Below, in pieces: positions 34,323-44,333 of a stretch of DNA of 64,000 nt. The translations under genes were made by a program, and so were the position numbers. The DNA is from Steroidobacteraceae bacterium (GTDB taxonomy: Bacteria > Pseudomonadota > Gammaproteobacteria > Steroidobacterales > Steroidobacteraceae). Every line of letters starts with the position of its first letter. The first letter of the stretch is position 1. Where the stretch lies: positions 62,001 to 126,000 of the forward strand of contig JALORP010000001.1 in assembly GCA_025458865.1 (NCBI GenBank), given 5' to 3'. Below the pieces are notes generated by a model, which was given only the letters and a program-made list of their open reading frames with translations, had not been told where the DNA came from and made no database searches.

Positions 34323-35981
34323 TCAGCCGTCGGCGTCGGCGCCCGCGAGCGCCCGCAGCAGCCTCGGGTGCGCGGCGAGGCGCGTCACGTAGCCGGTCTC
34401 GCGCCGTGCAGCCTTGGCGCGCACCACGTCGGCGATTGCGCGCCGCTCGGCTGCGGTCCAGCGCGTGATGCCGGGCAGCGAGGCCACGAGCGGCGCCCAG
34501 CGAGACCACATCCGCCTCTCCTCGCGGCTGAAGCCAGCCAGTGAGGCGAGACCGGTAATCCTGAGCGCGTCGCGCTCGAGTGCTGCCAGCGCGTCCTGGC
34601 CGCCACCATGGCGAGCGAGCGCCGCCACGGCGCGCGCGAGAGCCTGCTGTGTCGCCGGCAGTCCGCGGTGCTGTCCCGGCTCCAGGTCGAAAAAGACGTG
34701 ATGCCGCGCCAGAATGCGCAGGACCCGGGCGGTGCTGCGGCGCGCGGGCCGCGCGCGCATCCTGGCCAGCTCATGGCGGACGTGCCGCAGCGCTTCGCCG
34801 GCCCGCGGCCGGAAACCGAGCTTGTAGTAGAACCACCAGGCGCCGGATTCGATGCCCTCTTCGTTGCCGTCGCCGAGCTGGTAGGGCTCGACGGAGAAGC
34901 TGGTCGCGCCGAAGACGTGCCGCGTGGCCGCCACGAGTCTGCCAAAGACGCGCGCGGCCTCCGCGCCGCGGAAGGTCGCGAAGGTGTTGAAGGCAAGCGA
35001 GGCATGGCGCCCGAGAACCTCGATCTGCGAGTAGCCGAGCGGCACGCCGTTCCTGAGCGTCAGGCCGCCGTAGAGGGCGGGGAGCAGGTAGCGACGCTCG
35101 GGGACGACGCCGCAGAGCGCAAACGCCAGCCCCTCCCCGTCGTCCACGAGGCGTACGTCGCGCGGGTCGGCATACTCGAAGGCCATGAGGTCGCGCTGGC
35201 GCGTGACCATCGCGCCGCGGGCGAGTTCGATGACCGCGGCACCCTCGCGGGCGGACAACAGCCTGACGCCGCGCGGAGGACTGGCCGCCGCGACGCGCAG
35301 GTCGGGGCGGCCGCGCTCGAGTGGCCCGGACTGGAAAGCGCGCGGCGCAAAGGCGAGTAGTGCCCGGGTGCGCGATGGCGTGTCGCGCCCAGGCGCGAGC
35401 GTGAAGGGCGTGTCGATCGCGTCCGCGAAGGCCTCGCGCGTGAAACCGTCGCCGGGCATCGCGGCTACCCGCTCCACCAGCCAGGCGGCGTCCGTGCGCC
35501 GCCCGCGCAGGCGATCGATGGCCGGAAGCGAGGGCAGGGTGCCGGCGTTGAACCACTCCGCCGCGGCGGCGGGCGCCACCAGCGGCAGCGCCTTGTCGAG
35601 GTTCGCGGCGGCCTCCTCGTCGTCGCGGCCGAGCGTGAGCTGCCCGGGCCAGCGGGTCGCGAGCCAGAGGGCGGTAGACCAGAAGAAGCGATAGTGGATC
35701 GCCGTGCCGGCGATGCCGCTGTCGGCGAGCGCCCTGCGGTGGCGGCGCAGGTCGGGCCGGCGGTCGAAGCCGTCGAGCATGCGCGCGACGCGTGCGAGCA
35801 CCTTTCGGTCATCCGGGTAGGCGCGCAGGAAGCACAGCACCTCGTGCAGCCGCGCAACCTGGGCGGCCGTCCGCAGCCGCGCCTTCTCGAGGCTGTCGAG
35901 CCGTGCGATCTTGTCCGCCGCGACCGTCTCGCCGTAGTCCGCCTTGATGCCTTCCAGCCGGGCGAGGTCGCGGGCGGCCAT
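34323..35981 (-). CDS. Unknown 552-residue protein coupled to an APH-type kinase
   Basis: A soluble protein of 552 residues with no family I can name. A segment near 370-440 (GNEEGIESGAWWFYYKLGFRPR) looks like the core of an acyltransferase of GNAT type, but the rest gives no clear domain. It starts two bases after the stop codon of the kinase-like gene upstream, so the two are translated together. Placement inside the candidate TetR regulon suggests a role in the same catabolism. The ATG at 35981 is the natural start; the longer frame is antisense to nothing real and overlaps the kinase gene. Confidence 0.7.
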   Translation of the reverse strand: MAARDLARLEGIKADYGETVAADKIARLDSLEKARLRTAAQVARLHEVLCFLRAYPDDRKVLARVARMLDGFDRRPDLRRHRRALADSGIAGTAIHYRFFWSTALWLATRWPGQLTLGRDDEEAAANLDKALPLVAPAAAAEWFNAGTLPSLPAIDRLRGRRTDAAWLVERVAAMPGDGFTREAFADAIDTPFTLAPGRDTPSRTRALLAFAPRAFQSGPLERGRPDLRVAAASPPRGVRLLSAREGAAVIELARGAMVTRQRDLMAFEYADPRDVRLVDDGEGLAFALCGVVPERRYLLPALYGGLTLRNGVPLGYSQIEVLGRHASLAFNTFATFRGAEAARVFGRLVAATRHVFGATSFSVEPYQLGDGNEEGIESGAWWFYYKLGFRPRAGEALRHVRHELARMRARPARRSTARVLRILARHHVFFDLEPGQHRGLPATQQALARAVAALARHGGGQDALAALERDALRITGLASLAGFSREERRMWSRWAPLVASLPGITRWTAAERRAIADVVRAKAARRETGYVTRLAAHPRLLRALAGADADG

Positions 35982-35983
35982 TC

Positions 35984-37042
35984 CTACGTCATCCTTTCGG
36001 TCTGCTTCCAGCCCAGCTCGGCGACCTGCTCGACAGCCGCAGCGTACTCGCGGGCCCGCGGGTTGACGGCATTGCCGCGCAGCATGCGGCCGCGGATTCC
36101 GTGAAAGATTGCTGCGAGGCGGAACATGTTGAATGCCGCGTAGAAGTCGAGGTCCGGGATACCCGCCCTTCCGGTGTGCTCGCAGTACATCGCAACGTAT
36201 TCTTCCTCGCTCGGGATGCCAAGTGCCGCGAGATCCTGTCCCAGCATGCCGGTCACGCCAAGAGGCGGCATGCGCCACGCCAGGAGGTGGTAGCCGAAAT
36301 CCGCCAGCGGGTGGCCAATGGTCGACAGCTCCCAGTCGAGAATCGCAGCCACCCGCGGCTCGGTCGGGTGGAAGATGATGTTGTCACAGCGGTAGTCGCC
36401 GTGGACGATCGAGGCGTCCTGCCCGGCCGGAATGTGCTGCGGCAGCCACTCGAGCAGCCGGTCCATCGCCTCGACCCGGCCCGCGTCCTGGTCCTCGAGG
36501 TACTGGCGCGACCAGCGGCTGATCTGGCGCGAAAAGTAGTCGCCCGGCTTGCCGAAGTCGGCGAGGCCGAGCGCCACGTGGTCGATCGAGTGCAGCGCGG
36601 CGATCGCGCCGACCATGGATTCGTAGTAGCGCCGGCGCTCCTCGCGCGGCACCTCGGGCAGCGTCGCATCCCAGAAGACGCGGCCCTCGACGAGGTCCAT
36701 GACGTAGAACGGGGTGCCGATCACCTCCGGATCGTCGCAGAAGACGTGCACCGGAGCGACCGGGAACCCCGGCACGCGGCCGAGCGCCTGCTGCACGCGG
36801 AACTCGCGGTCGACTGCGTGCGCGGAGGCGAGCAGGACGCCGGGCGGCTTGCGCCGCAGCACATAACGCCGCCCGGGCGTCTGCAGCCGGTAAGTGGGAT
36901 TCGACTGGCCGCCGGCGAACTTCTCGATCGTGACCGGGCCCTCGAACCCGGGCATCGCCGCGCCCAGGTATCGCTCCAGCCGGCCGGCGTCGATGGCGAA
37001 GCTGGCGGCCCCACCCGGCGCGTCCTGGTTGATGCCTGTCAA
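35984..37042 (-). CDS. APH-family phosphotransferase, ACAD11 N-terminal-like (1)
   Basis: A 352-residue kinase-like protein of the aminoglycoside phosphotransferase family. It has a Gly-rich nucleotide region (EKFAGGQSNPTYRL), catalytic loop VHGDYRCDNIIFHP and metal-binding ILDWELSTIGHPLAD. This exact style is shared with the N-terminal domain of eukaryotic ACAD10/11, which is implicated in phosphorylating 4-hydroxyacyl-CoA. A TTG start at 37042 is chosen because GGAG lies eight bases upstream. The next gene follows by two bases. A candidate operator lies 50 bases upstream. Confidence 0.85.
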   Translation of the reverse strand: MTGINQDAPGGAASFAIDAGRLERYLGAAMPGFEGPVTIEKFAGGQSNPTYRLQTPGRRYVLRRKPPGVLLASAHAVDREFRVQQALGRVPGFPVAPVHVFCDDPEVIGTPFYVMDLVEGRVFWDATLPEVPREERRRYYESMVGAIAALHSIDHVALGLADFGKPGDYFSRQISRWSRQYLEDQDAGRVEAMDRLLEWLPQHIPAGQDASIVHGDYRCDNIIFHPTEPRVAAILDWELSTIGHPLADFGYHLLAWRMPPLGVTGMLGQDLAALGIPSEEEYVAMYCEHTGRAGIPDLDFYAAFNMFRLAAIFHGIRGRMLRGNAVNPRAREYAAAVEQVAELGWKQTERMT

Positions 37043-37091
37043 GCGCTTTCTCCGTCGAGCGGTTTCGACTTGCCTGAGGGCCGCAAGAATA

Positions 37092-37110
37092 CTATCTTGC
37101 CGACAACAAG
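37092..37110. promoter_or_regulatory. Candidate TetR operator, site B (weak)
   Basis: Read on the minus strand, CTTGTTGTCGGCAAGATAG matches the TetR-promoter palindrome in 11 of 16 half-site positions; the left half is good (7 of 8), the right half poor. Its start CTTGTTGTCG is identical to that of site C. It sits between the divergent kinase-like and thiolase genes. Confidence 0.4.
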
Positions 37111-37188
37111 TAATTAGCGGACACGTCAGACCCGCCGCCATGCGCAGCCGCGAATCCGGCAGCCGTGGCGTGGTCCCAGGATTCGAGA

Positions 37189-38403
37189 ATGCCTGAAGCC
37201 TTCATCTTCGACCACGTCCGCACGCCGCGAGGGCGCGGCAAGCCGGACGGCGGCCTTCACGCGGTGACGCCCACCCAGCTCGCCGCGCAGGTGCTCGGCG
37301 CATTGCGCGACCGCAACGGCCTCGATACGGCGCTGGTGGACGACGTGCTGCTCGGCTGCGTCTCGCCGGTGGGCGAGCAGGGCGCCGACATCGCGCGCAT
37401 CGCCGCGCTTGTCGCCGGCTATGCCGAAACGGTCGCCGGCCAGCAGATCAACCGGTTCTGCGCGTCGGGCCTGGAGGCGGTGAACGCCGCCGCCGCGCAG
37501 GTCATGTCCGGGCAGTCGGTGTGCGCCGTCGCGGGCGGCGTCGAGTCCATGTCGCGCGTGCCGATGGGCGCCGACGGCGGCGCGTGGTATGCGGACCCTG
37601 CCGTGTCCTACCAGCTGCGCTACGTGCCTCAGGGCATCGGTGCCGACCTGATCGCCACGCTGGACGGTTATTCACGCCAGGACGTGGACGCCTACGCGGT
37701 CGAGAGCCAGCGGCGGGCAGCCGCGGCCTGGGGCGAGGGCCGGTTTGCGCGCTCGGTCGTGCCGGTGCGCGACCGCCTGGGCGGCGTGGTGCTGGACCGT
37801 GACGAGCACCTTCGCCCCGACACCACGCTTGCCTCGCTTGCCCAGCTGAAGCCCGCCTTCGCGGGGCCCGGTGAGAAGCTCGGCTTCGACACCGTGGCGC
37901 AGCTTCGCTACCCGGAGGTCGAGGCTATCCGGCACGTGCACACGGCCGGCAATTCGAGCGGTATCGTGGACGGGGCCGCAGCCGTCCTGATCGGCGGACG
38001 GGAGTTCGCCACGGCCTCGGGCCTCAAGCCGCGCGCCCGGATCCGTGCCTTCACGTCGATTGGCTCCGAGCCGACGATCATGCTCACCGGCCCCGCGCTC
38101 GTGACCGAGAAGCTGCTGAAGCGGGCCGGAATGGGCATCGGGGACATTGACCTGTTCGAGGTGAACGAGGCCTTCGCCGCGGTCGTGATGCGGTTCATGC
38201 GCCACTTCGGGCTGCCCCAGGACCGCGTCAACGTCAACGGTGGCGCGATCGCACTGGGCCACCCGCTCGGCGCGACCGGAGCCGTCATTCTCGGCACGGT
38301 GCTGGACGAACTCGAGCGGCGCGGCCTGGCGACCGCGCTCGTCACGCTCTGCGTCGGCGCGGGCATGGGCACCGCCACCATCATCGAGCGGGTGGAGGGT
38401 TGA
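37189..38403 (+). CDS. Acetyl-CoA acetyltransferase family thiolase
   Basis: A 404-residue degradative-type thiolase. Active residues are all present: nucleophile Cys in [11 protein letters not shown], His in [15 protein letters not shown], and second Cys in TLCVGAGMG. It cleaves a 3-ketoacyl-CoA with CoA as the last step of beta-oxidation. The ATG at 37189 has AGGA eight bases upstream. It heads a plus-strand run with the FadB-like, racemase, monooxygenase and SDR genes; the stop is two bases from the next start. Confidence 0.93.
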   Translation: MPEAFIFDHVRTPRGRGKPDGGLHAVTPTQLAAQVLGALRDRNGLDTALVDDVLLGCVSPVGEQGADIARIAALVAGYAETVAGQQINRFCASGLEAVNAAAAQVMSGQSVCAVAGGVESMSRVPMGADGGAWYADPAVSYQLRYVPQGIGADLIATLDGYSRQDVDAYAVESQRRAAAAWGEGRFARSVVPVRDRLGGVVLDRDEHLRPDTTLASLAQLKPAFAGPGEKLGFDTVAQLRYPEVEAIRHVHTAGNSSGIVDGAAAVLIGGREFATASGLKPRARIRAFTSIGSEPTIMLTGPALVTEKLLKRAGMGIGDIDLFEVNEAFAAVVMRFMRHFGLPQDRVNVNGGAIALGHPLGATGAVILGTVLDELERRGLATALVTLCVGAGMGTATIIERVEG

Positions 38404-38405
38404 CC

Positions 38406-40562
38406 ATGGCGGTTTTCGAAGGCATCCGGCTCGAGTTCGGCTCCGACGGCATTGCGGTCATCGCGCTCGATGTTCCCGGCGCGCCGCTGAACCCGCTGTC
38501 CGACGCGATCGTCGCGGAACTCGACGGCGCGCTCGACGCCGTGGTTGCGCGCGAAGACGTGCGCGGCCTCGTGATCACCTCCGCCAAGCCCGCCTTCGCC
38601 GCCGGCTGGAACCTCAAGGAGCTCGTCGGCCAGATGGAGTCGGCACGCGATGCCGCCGACCTGTACGCGCAGACGCCCGGCCTCTCGCGCTTCCTGCGGC
38701 GTCTCGAGACCTGCGGCAAGCCCTCGGCAGCCGCCATCACGGGTCTTGCCCTCGGCGGCGGCCTCGAGCTGGCGCTCGCCTGCCACTACCGGGTGCTCGC
38801 CGACGATCCGTCGGCGGTGGTCGGCCTGCCGGAGGTCAAGGTGGGGCTGCTGCCGGGCGCCGGCGGAACCCAGCGCCTGCCGCGCTTGATCGGCGTGGAG
38901 AAGGCCCTGCCGCTCATGCTGGAGGGGCGTTCCGTTCCCCCGCGTGAGGCCCTCGCGCTCGGAATCGTGCACGAGCTGGCGCCAGCCGCGGATCTGCTCG
39001 CGCGGGCCCGCGCGTGGCTCGCCGCCGGCCCGGAGCCGCTGCAGCCCTGGGACCGCAAGGGTTTCGTGGTTCCGGGCGGCGCCTCCCTGCTCGATCCGCG
39101 CATGGTCGGCCTGCTCACCGGCGCGGTGGCCGGCGTGACGCGCGCGACGCACGGCAACTATCCAGCGCCGGCGGCGATCCTCGCGTCCGCCTACGAAGGA
39201 CTCCAGCTTCCGATCGACCGCGGCCTCGCGATCGAGCGGCAGTACTTCGCGGGCCTGGCCTCGGGCCCGGTTGCGCTGAACCTCGTGCGCACGATGTTCA
39301 TCAACAAGGGCAAGGCAGACAAGCTCGCCCGCCGTCCCGCCGGCATTGCGCCACGCGAGGTGACGAAGCTTGGCGTGCTGGGCGCCGGGATGATGGGTGC
39401 GGGCCTGGCCTATGCCGGGGCGCGCGCTGGCATCCCGGTGGCGGTGCTCGACACCACGCCGGAACTCGCCGCCCGCAGCCTCGACTACGCGGGCCGCGTG
39501 CTCGGGCGCGACCAGAAGGCCGGACGGATCAGCGCTGAGAAGGCCCAGCAGGTGCTGGCGCGTGTCCGGCCCACCACCGATTTCGCGGATCTCGCCGGCT
39601 CCGAGTTTGTCATCGAGGCGGTATTCGAGGATCGCGCGATCAAGGCCGACGTCACGGCGCGCGCCGAGGCCGTCATCGACGCGGACGCCGTGTTCGCGAG
39701 CAATACGTCGACACTGCCCATCTCCGGTCTCGCGGAGGCCTCAGCGCGGCCTGGCAACTTCATCGGCATGCACTTCTTCTCGCCGGTCGAGCGGATGCCG
39801 CTGGTCGAGATCATCCGTGGCCGCCAGACCGCCGACGTGGCGCTCGCCCGGGCGCTCGACCTGGCGAAGCGCCTTGGCAAGACGCCGATCGTCGTGAACG
39901 ACAGCCGCGGCTTCTTCACGAGCCGCGTCTTCGCGACCTACTGCTACGAGGGCCAGGTGCTGCTTTCGGAGGGCGTGTCGCCGGCGCTGATCGAGAACGC
40001 CGGGCGCTTCGCCGGCATGCCGGTCGGTCCGCTGGCCGTGATGGACGAGGTGTCGCTGGAACTTCAGTACAAGGTCGTCCAGCAGACGCGCGCCGATCTT
40101 GGCGCTTCCTTCGAGTACCCCGTGAGCTGGAGCGTGCTGCGCCGCTTCGTCGAGGACCTCGAGCGCACGGGCCGCAAGGCCGGCGCGGGTTTCTACGAGT
40201 ACCCGCCGGAGGGCCGCAAGTTCCTCTGGCCGGGGCTCGCGACCGAGTTCCCGCCTGCCGCCGTGCAGCCGTCGCTCGAGGACGTGAAGCGTCGATTGCT
40301 CTACATCCAGGCGCTCGAGGCGGCTCGCTGCCTCGAGGAGGGCGTGCTCACCCATCCGGCGGACGGCGATCTCGGATCCATCCTCGGCTGGGGCTTCCCC
40401 TCGTGGACCGGCGGCGTGCTCTCCTTCGTCGACACGGTGGGCGCGGCTCGCTTCGTCGAGGACTGTGAGCGGCTTGCCGATTGGCATGGCCCGCGATTCC
40501 GTCCGCCGCAGGTCCTCGTGGATCTCGCACGAGCCGGGAAGAGGTTGCATGCCGCCGCCTGA
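38406..40562 (+). CDS. FadB-like enoyl-CoA hydratase/3-hydroxyacyl-CoA dehydrogenase
   Basis: A 718-residue two-function beta-oxidation enzyme. The hydratase domain (1-190) has both catalytic Glu regions ([11 protein letters not shown] and [18 protein letters not shown]). The NAD-binding domain (about 315-490) has [17 protein letters not shown] and the catalytic [14 protein letters not shown]. The C-terminal dehydrogenase part runs to 718. It hydrates 2-enoyl-CoA and oxidises the 3-hydroxyacyl-CoA, feeding the thiolase encoded just upstream. GGAGGG precedes the ATG. Confidence 0.93.
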   Translation: MAVFEGIRLEFGSDGIAVIALDVPGAPLNPLSDAIVAELDGALDAVVAREDVRGLVITSAKPAFAAGWNLKELVGQMESARDAADLYAQTPGLSRFLRRLETCGKPSAAAITGLALGGGLELALACHYRVLADDPSAVVGLPEVKVGLLPGAGGTQRLPRLIGVEKALPLMLEGRSVPPREALALGIVHELAPAADLLARARAWLAAGPEPLQPWDRKGFVVPGGASLLDPRMVGLLTGAVAGVTRATHGNYPAPAAILASAYEGLQLPIDRGLAIERQYFAGLASGPVALNLVRTMFINKGKADKLARRPAGIAPREVTKLGVLGAGMMGAGLAYAGARAGIPVAVLDTTPELAARSLDYAGRVLGRDQKAGRISAEKAQQVLARVRPTTDFADLAGSEFVIEAVFEDRAIKADVTARAEAVIDADAVFASNTSTLPISGLAEASARPGNFIGMHFFSPVERMPLVEIIRGRQTADVALARALDLAKRLGKTPIVVNDSRGFFTSRVFATYCYEGQVLLSEGVSPALIENAGRFAGMPVGPLAVMDEVSLELQYKVVQQTRADLGASFEYPVSWSVLRRFVEDLERTGRKAGAGFYEYPPEGRKFLWPGLATEFPPAAVQPSLEDVKRRLLYIQALEAARCLEEGVLTHPADGDLGSILGWGFPSWTGGVLSFVDTVGAARFVEDCERLADWHGPRFRPPQVLVDLARAGKRLHAAA

Positions 40563-41790
40563 CGCAGCCGCGGCGCTCGCCCGCAACGCGGCATCGCGTC
40601 CCGACGACCGCCCTGCGCCGGCGGCCGCCAACGGTCCGCTTGCCGGCACGCGGGTGGTCGAACTCGCGGGCATCGGCCCCGGGCCTTATGCCAGCATGAT
40701 GCTCGGCGACCTCGGCGCCGAGGTCATCCGGGTCGAGCGTCCCGGAGGCTCCGCCGGCGCGGAGCGGGACCCGACGCTGCGCAACCGCCGCTCGCTTGCG
40801 CTCGACCTCAAGAACCCGGCCGCGGTCGAGGTGCTCCTCAGGCTGGTCGAGCGCTGCGACGTCCTGATCGAGGGCTACCGTCCCGGCGTCGCCGAGCGGC
40901 TCGGCTTCGGGCCCGAGGTCTGTGCCCGCCGCAACCCTCGCCTCGTGTATGGCCGCATCACCGGATGGGGCCAGGACGGTCCGCTCGCGCCGCGTGCCGG
41001 GCACGACATCAACTACATCGCGCTCTCCGGATTCCTGCACCAGGTGGGCGCGCGCGGCGGCAAGCCGGTGCCCCCCCTCAACGTCGTCGGCGACTACGGC
41101 GGCGGCGGCCTGCTCCTGGCCTTCGGCGTCGTGTGTGCGCTCCTGGAGCGCGGCCGGTCCGGGCGCGGACAGGTCGTGGATGCCGCGATGGTCGACGGCG
41201 CGGTGTCCTTCCTGGCGGCGACCATCGGCCTGAAGGGCATGGGCCTTTGGCGTGACGCGCCGGGCGCGAACTTCCTCTCGGGGGCGGCGCACTATTACGA
41301 CACCTACGAGACGGCGGACGGCAAGTGGGTTGCGGTCGGCGCGATCGAGCCGCAGTTCCATCGCCTCATGCTGGAGCGGCTGGGCCTGGACCCTGCCGAG
41401 TTCCGGCGGGGCGAGGGATTCGGCGGCGCCCCGTATGCCGAACTTGTGGACGAAGTCTGGCCCGCGCTCAAGGCCAAGCTCGCGACGGCGATCCGTCGGC
41501 ACACGCGCGATGAGCTCGAGCGGCTGTTCGAGGGCATCGACGCCTGCGTCACCCCGGTGCTCGGCCTCGACGAGGCGGCGCGCCACCCCCACAACGTGGC
41601 CCGCAGTGCCTTCGTGGAGGTGGATGGCGTCATGCAGAACGCCCCGGCGCCCCGCTTCAGCCGCAGCGTGCCGCCGGCGCCACGTCCACCACGGCAGCCG
41701 GGGCAGGACGCCCGGGACGTGCTGGCCGAGCTTGGCTACGACGCCGCCGGCATAGAAGACTTGCGGCGCGCGGGCGCATTGCCGGGCTGA
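40549..41790 (+). CDS. CaiB/BaiF family protein, alpha-methylacyl-CoA racemase-like
   Basis: A 413-residue family III CoA-transferase-fold protein. Of the subgroups it is closest to alpha-methylacyl-CoA racemase: the catalytic pair is His152 in GHDINYIALSG and Asp182 in VGDYGGGG, 30 residues apart as in the characterised racemase, and GQVVDAAMVDGAVS and VAVGAIEPQFHRLM also match. Racemases of this type epimerise 2-methyl-branched acyl-CoAs so that dehydrogenases can use them, a step needed for isoprenoid or sterol side chains. The start overlaps the FadB-like gene by 14 bases. Confidence 0.87.
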   Translation: MPPPDAAAALARNAASRPDDRPAPAAANGPLAGTRVVELAGIGPGPYASMMLGDLGAEVIRVERPGGSAGAERDPTLRNRRSLALDLKNPAAVEVLLRLVERCDVLIEGYRPGVAERLGFGPEVCARRNPRLVYGRITGWGQDGPLAPRAGHDINYIALSGFLHQVGARGGKPVPPLNVVGDYGGGGLLLAFGVVCALLERGRSGRGQVVDAAMVDGAVSFLAATIGLKGMGLWRDAPGANFLSGAAHYYDTYETADGKWVAVGAIEPQFHRLMLERLGLDPAEFRRGEGFGGAPYAELVDEVWPALKAKLATAIRRHTRDELERLFEGIDACVTPVLGLDEAARHPHNVARSAFVEVDGVMQNAPAPRFSRSVPPAPRPPRQPGQDARDVLAELGYDAAGIEDLRRAGALPG

Positions 41791-41904
41791 GGGGCGGCGT
41801 GCTTACCACGACCGCCGACTGGCGTCCGTGTCGCGGCGGATAGTCTTGTTACTCTATGAGGCCACTTGCAGGAGTGGTCGGTTCACTTTGTCGAGGAGGG
41901 GATC

Positions 41905-43536
41905 ATGGGATCGAAGCACAGCGCAGACTACGACGTAATCGCAATCGGAGCCGGCTTTGCCGGACTGGCACTGATCCACTACATCCGGGAAGCGGGGCTC
42001 TCGATAAAGGTCTTCGACAAGGCGTCCGATATCGGCGGCACCTGGACATGGAACCGTTATCCCGGCGCGGCCAGCGATAGCGAGTGCTATTACTACTGCC
42101 TGACCTTCTCCAAGGATCTGCTGCAGGACTGGTCGTGGTCGGTTCGCTACCCGAGCTGGGACGAGAACCTTCGCTACATGCACTTCGTCGCCGACCGCTG
42201 CAACATGTGGCCGCACATACAGCTCAATACCAAGGTCGTCAGCGCCGATTTCGAGGAGGACTCCGGCCTCTGGCGCATCCGCACCGAGGCGGGCGACGAG
42301 TACACCTGCCGGTACTTCGTGAGCGGCATGGGCATGATCTCGGAACCGGTGATTCCCAAGTTCAAGGGCATGGACCGGTTCAAGGGCCCTATGTTCCACT
42401 CCGCTCGCTGGCCTGCGGAGGGGATCGACTACGCCGGAAAACGCATGGGCATCATCGGCAGCGGTGCAACCACGGTACAGATGCTGCCGGTGGTGGCGCA
42501 GACCGCGGCCCACGTCACGGTCTTCCAGCGCACCGCAAACTTCATCATGCCGGCCGTGCAGAAACCGATGACGCCCGAGTGGGAACGGGAGATCAAGGCG
42601 AACTACGACGCAATCGTGAGCAAGTGCCGCAACCACGTCTTCGGGATGGCGTTCGACAGCCCGGTAGGCCGCAACCTCGCCGACACGCCGCCGGAGGAAG
42701 TCGAGAAGATCCTCGAGGAGCACTGGCCGAGGGGCAGCTTCCGATTCTGTTTCGAGACTTTCGACGACCTGTTGTCGAACCCGGAGTCGAACCGGATCGT
42801 CGGCGAGTTTGTCGTCCGCAAGATGCTCGAGCCCGTCAAGGATCCTGCGACGCGCGAAATGCTGACGCCGAAGGGCTATCCATTCTTCGCCAAGCGTCCG
42901 CCGCTCGATCATGGCTTCTTCGAGACGTTCAACCGCGACAACGTCAGCCTGGTCGATATCGGCCACGCGGAGCCGATCGTGGAGTTCACCGAGACCGGGA
43001 TCCGCACGACGAAGCAGGACTACGATTTCGACATCATCGTCCTCGCGACGGGTTTCCAGGCTTACACCGGCGCCCAGGAAGCGCTGCCCATACGGGGCCG
43101 CAACGGCCTGCTGCTGCGCGACAAGTGGGAGGACGTGTCGAGCTCGATCATGGGTGTGTTCGTCGCAGAATTTCCGAACCTGTTCATGGTCACCGGACCG
43201 CAGGCGCCTTTCGCCAACCTGCCAACGTCCATCGAGCAGAACGTCATCTACATTCGCGACTGCATCCGGAAGATGGAAGAGGAGGGCCACGACCTGTGCC
43301 TGCCCAGGCAGGATGCGGAAGACGCCTGGGTCGCCCACACCGCGGACATCCATCGCCAGACCCTGATGGCGCAGGGCGACAAGGTGCACTCGTGGATGAT
43401 GGGTGCGAACCTGGAGAAGCGGAAGCCGCGGGTGCTCATCTACTTTGGCGGCGCCAACGTTTACTACGACAAGATGCGCCACTCGGCGGAATCCGGATTC
43501 CCCGAGGTTGAATTCAAACGCCTGGGGGCGGCCTGA
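41905..43536 (+). CDS. Flavin-containing monooxygenase, Baeyer-Villiger type
   Basis: A 543-residue FAD- and NADPH-binding monooxygenase. Rossmann motifs (AIGAGFAG and IIGSGATT) flank the Baeyer-Villiger fingerprint FKGPMFHSARWP (F159, H165, W169). WTWNRYPGAASD near residue 50 is also typical. It likely inserts oxygen next to a ketone, turning a cyclic ketone into a lactone or a linear one into an ester. GAGGAGGGG before the ATG supports the start. The alpha/beta hydrolase at 52185 could open such a product. Confidence 0.9.
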   Translation: MGSKHSADYDVIAIGAGFAGLALIHYIREAGLSIKVFDKASDIGGTWTWNRYPGAASDSECYYYCLTFSKDLLQDWSWSVRYPSWDENLRYMHFVADRCNMWPHIQLNTKVVSADFEEDSGLWRIRTEAGDEYTCRYFVSGMGMISEPVIPKFKGMDRFKGPMFHSARWPAEGIDYAGKRMGIIGSGATTVQMLPVVAQTAAHVTVFQRTANFIMPAVQKPMTPEWEREIKANYDAIVSKCRNHVFGMAFDSPVGRNLADTPPEEVEKILEEHWPRGSFRFCFETFDDLLSNPESNRIVGEFVVRKMLEPVKDPATREMLTPKGYPFFAKRPPLDHGFFETFNRDNVSLVDIGHAEPIVEFTETGIRTTKQDYDFDIIVLATGFQAYTGAQEALPIRGRNGLLLRDKWEDVSSSIMGVFVAEFPNLFMVTGPQAPFANLPTSIEQNVIYIRDCIRKMEEEGHDLCLPRQDAEDAWVAHTADIHRQTLMAQGDKVHSWMMGANLEKRKPRVLIYFGGANVYYDKMRHSAESGFPEVEFKRLGAA

Positions 43537-43541
43537 GTGAG

Positions 43542-44303
43542 GTGACGACTGTGGCGGATGGTATCGCGGTCATCGGCGGATCCGGAGGGCTCGGCGAGGC
43601 GGTGGTGCGCCGCCTCGCTTCGCGTGCCCCGATCCTGGTGGGCTACCGGGCGAACCGCGAGCGCGCCGACGCGCTCGTTGCCTCGCTCGCGGCCCAGGGG
43701 GCGAACGTCCGGGCGGTGCAGCTCGACATCACCGTCGCCGACTCCGTGGCCGGCTTCTTCCGTGAGGCCGCGGGCTTCGCCGGCGGCGTCGCGCACGTGA
43801 TTTCCGCGACCGGCCCGGCGATTCCCCTGTGCCCGCTGCTCGAGGTCACGGAGGCCGACTTCCGCCGCATCATGGATACGGACGTGCTCGGCACCTTCAA
43901 CGTGCTGCGCCACGCGATTCCGCTCCTGCGCGCCCGCGGCGGTGGCTCGATCACCGTGTTCGTGACGACCGCGGTCCTGCGAACGCTCGAGAACGACGGC
44001 ATGTCGTCGGTGCCGAAGACTGCCGTGGCGGGACTCGTGAAGCTCGCCGCGCGAGAGGCGGGTCCGCACAACGTGCGCTGCAACGCCGTCGCCCCGGGCG
44101 TCATCGATGCGGGCATCGTGCACAGCTCGTTCACGGTCAGCGAAGTGGCGAAGCAGGTCATCGGAAACTGCCTCGACCGGACGCCGATGCCCCGCATGGG
44201 GCGGCCGGAAGAGGTCGCCGCGCTGGTGGACTACCTCTGCTCGGACGCCGCGGCCTACGTCAACGGGCAGGTGATCGGCATCGACGGCGGCTACAGCGCC
44301 TGA
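43542..44303 (+). CDS. Short-chain dehydrogenase/reductase family, catalytic Tyr absent
   Basis: A 253-residue SDR. The cofactor loop is intact (GGSGGLG at 12-18), and the C-terminal DGGY is normal. The active-site segment reads SSVPK (155-159): Lys159 is kept but the Tyr position is Ser, and the upstream Ser is replaced by Thr (FVTTAV). Ordinary NAD(P)-linked alcohol oxidation is therefore doubtful; an isomerase-like or binding role is possible. A GTG start lies five bases after the monooxygenase stop codon. Confidence 0.8.
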   Translation: MTTVADGIAVIGGSGGLGEAVVRRLASRAPILVGYRANRERADALVASLAAQGANVRAVQLDITVADSVAGFFREAAGFAGGVAHVISATGPAIPLCPLLEVTEADFRRIMDTDVLGTFNVLRHAIPLLRARGGGSITVFVTTAVLRTLENDGMSSVPKTAVAGLVKLAAREAGPHNVRCNAVAPGVIDAGIVHSSFTVSEVAKQVIGNCLDRTPMPRMGRPEEVAALVDYLCSDAAAYVNGQVIGIDGGYSA

Positions 44304-44333
44304 GGTCGTGCGCGGTCGCCTCGGCGCCCGCCG

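Noticed and set aside
41845-41863. CTTGTTAC half-site before the Baeyer-Villiger-type monooxygenase gene
   Set aside because: Only the left half resembles the TetR palindrome; the right half matches in one position. Not counted as an operator.
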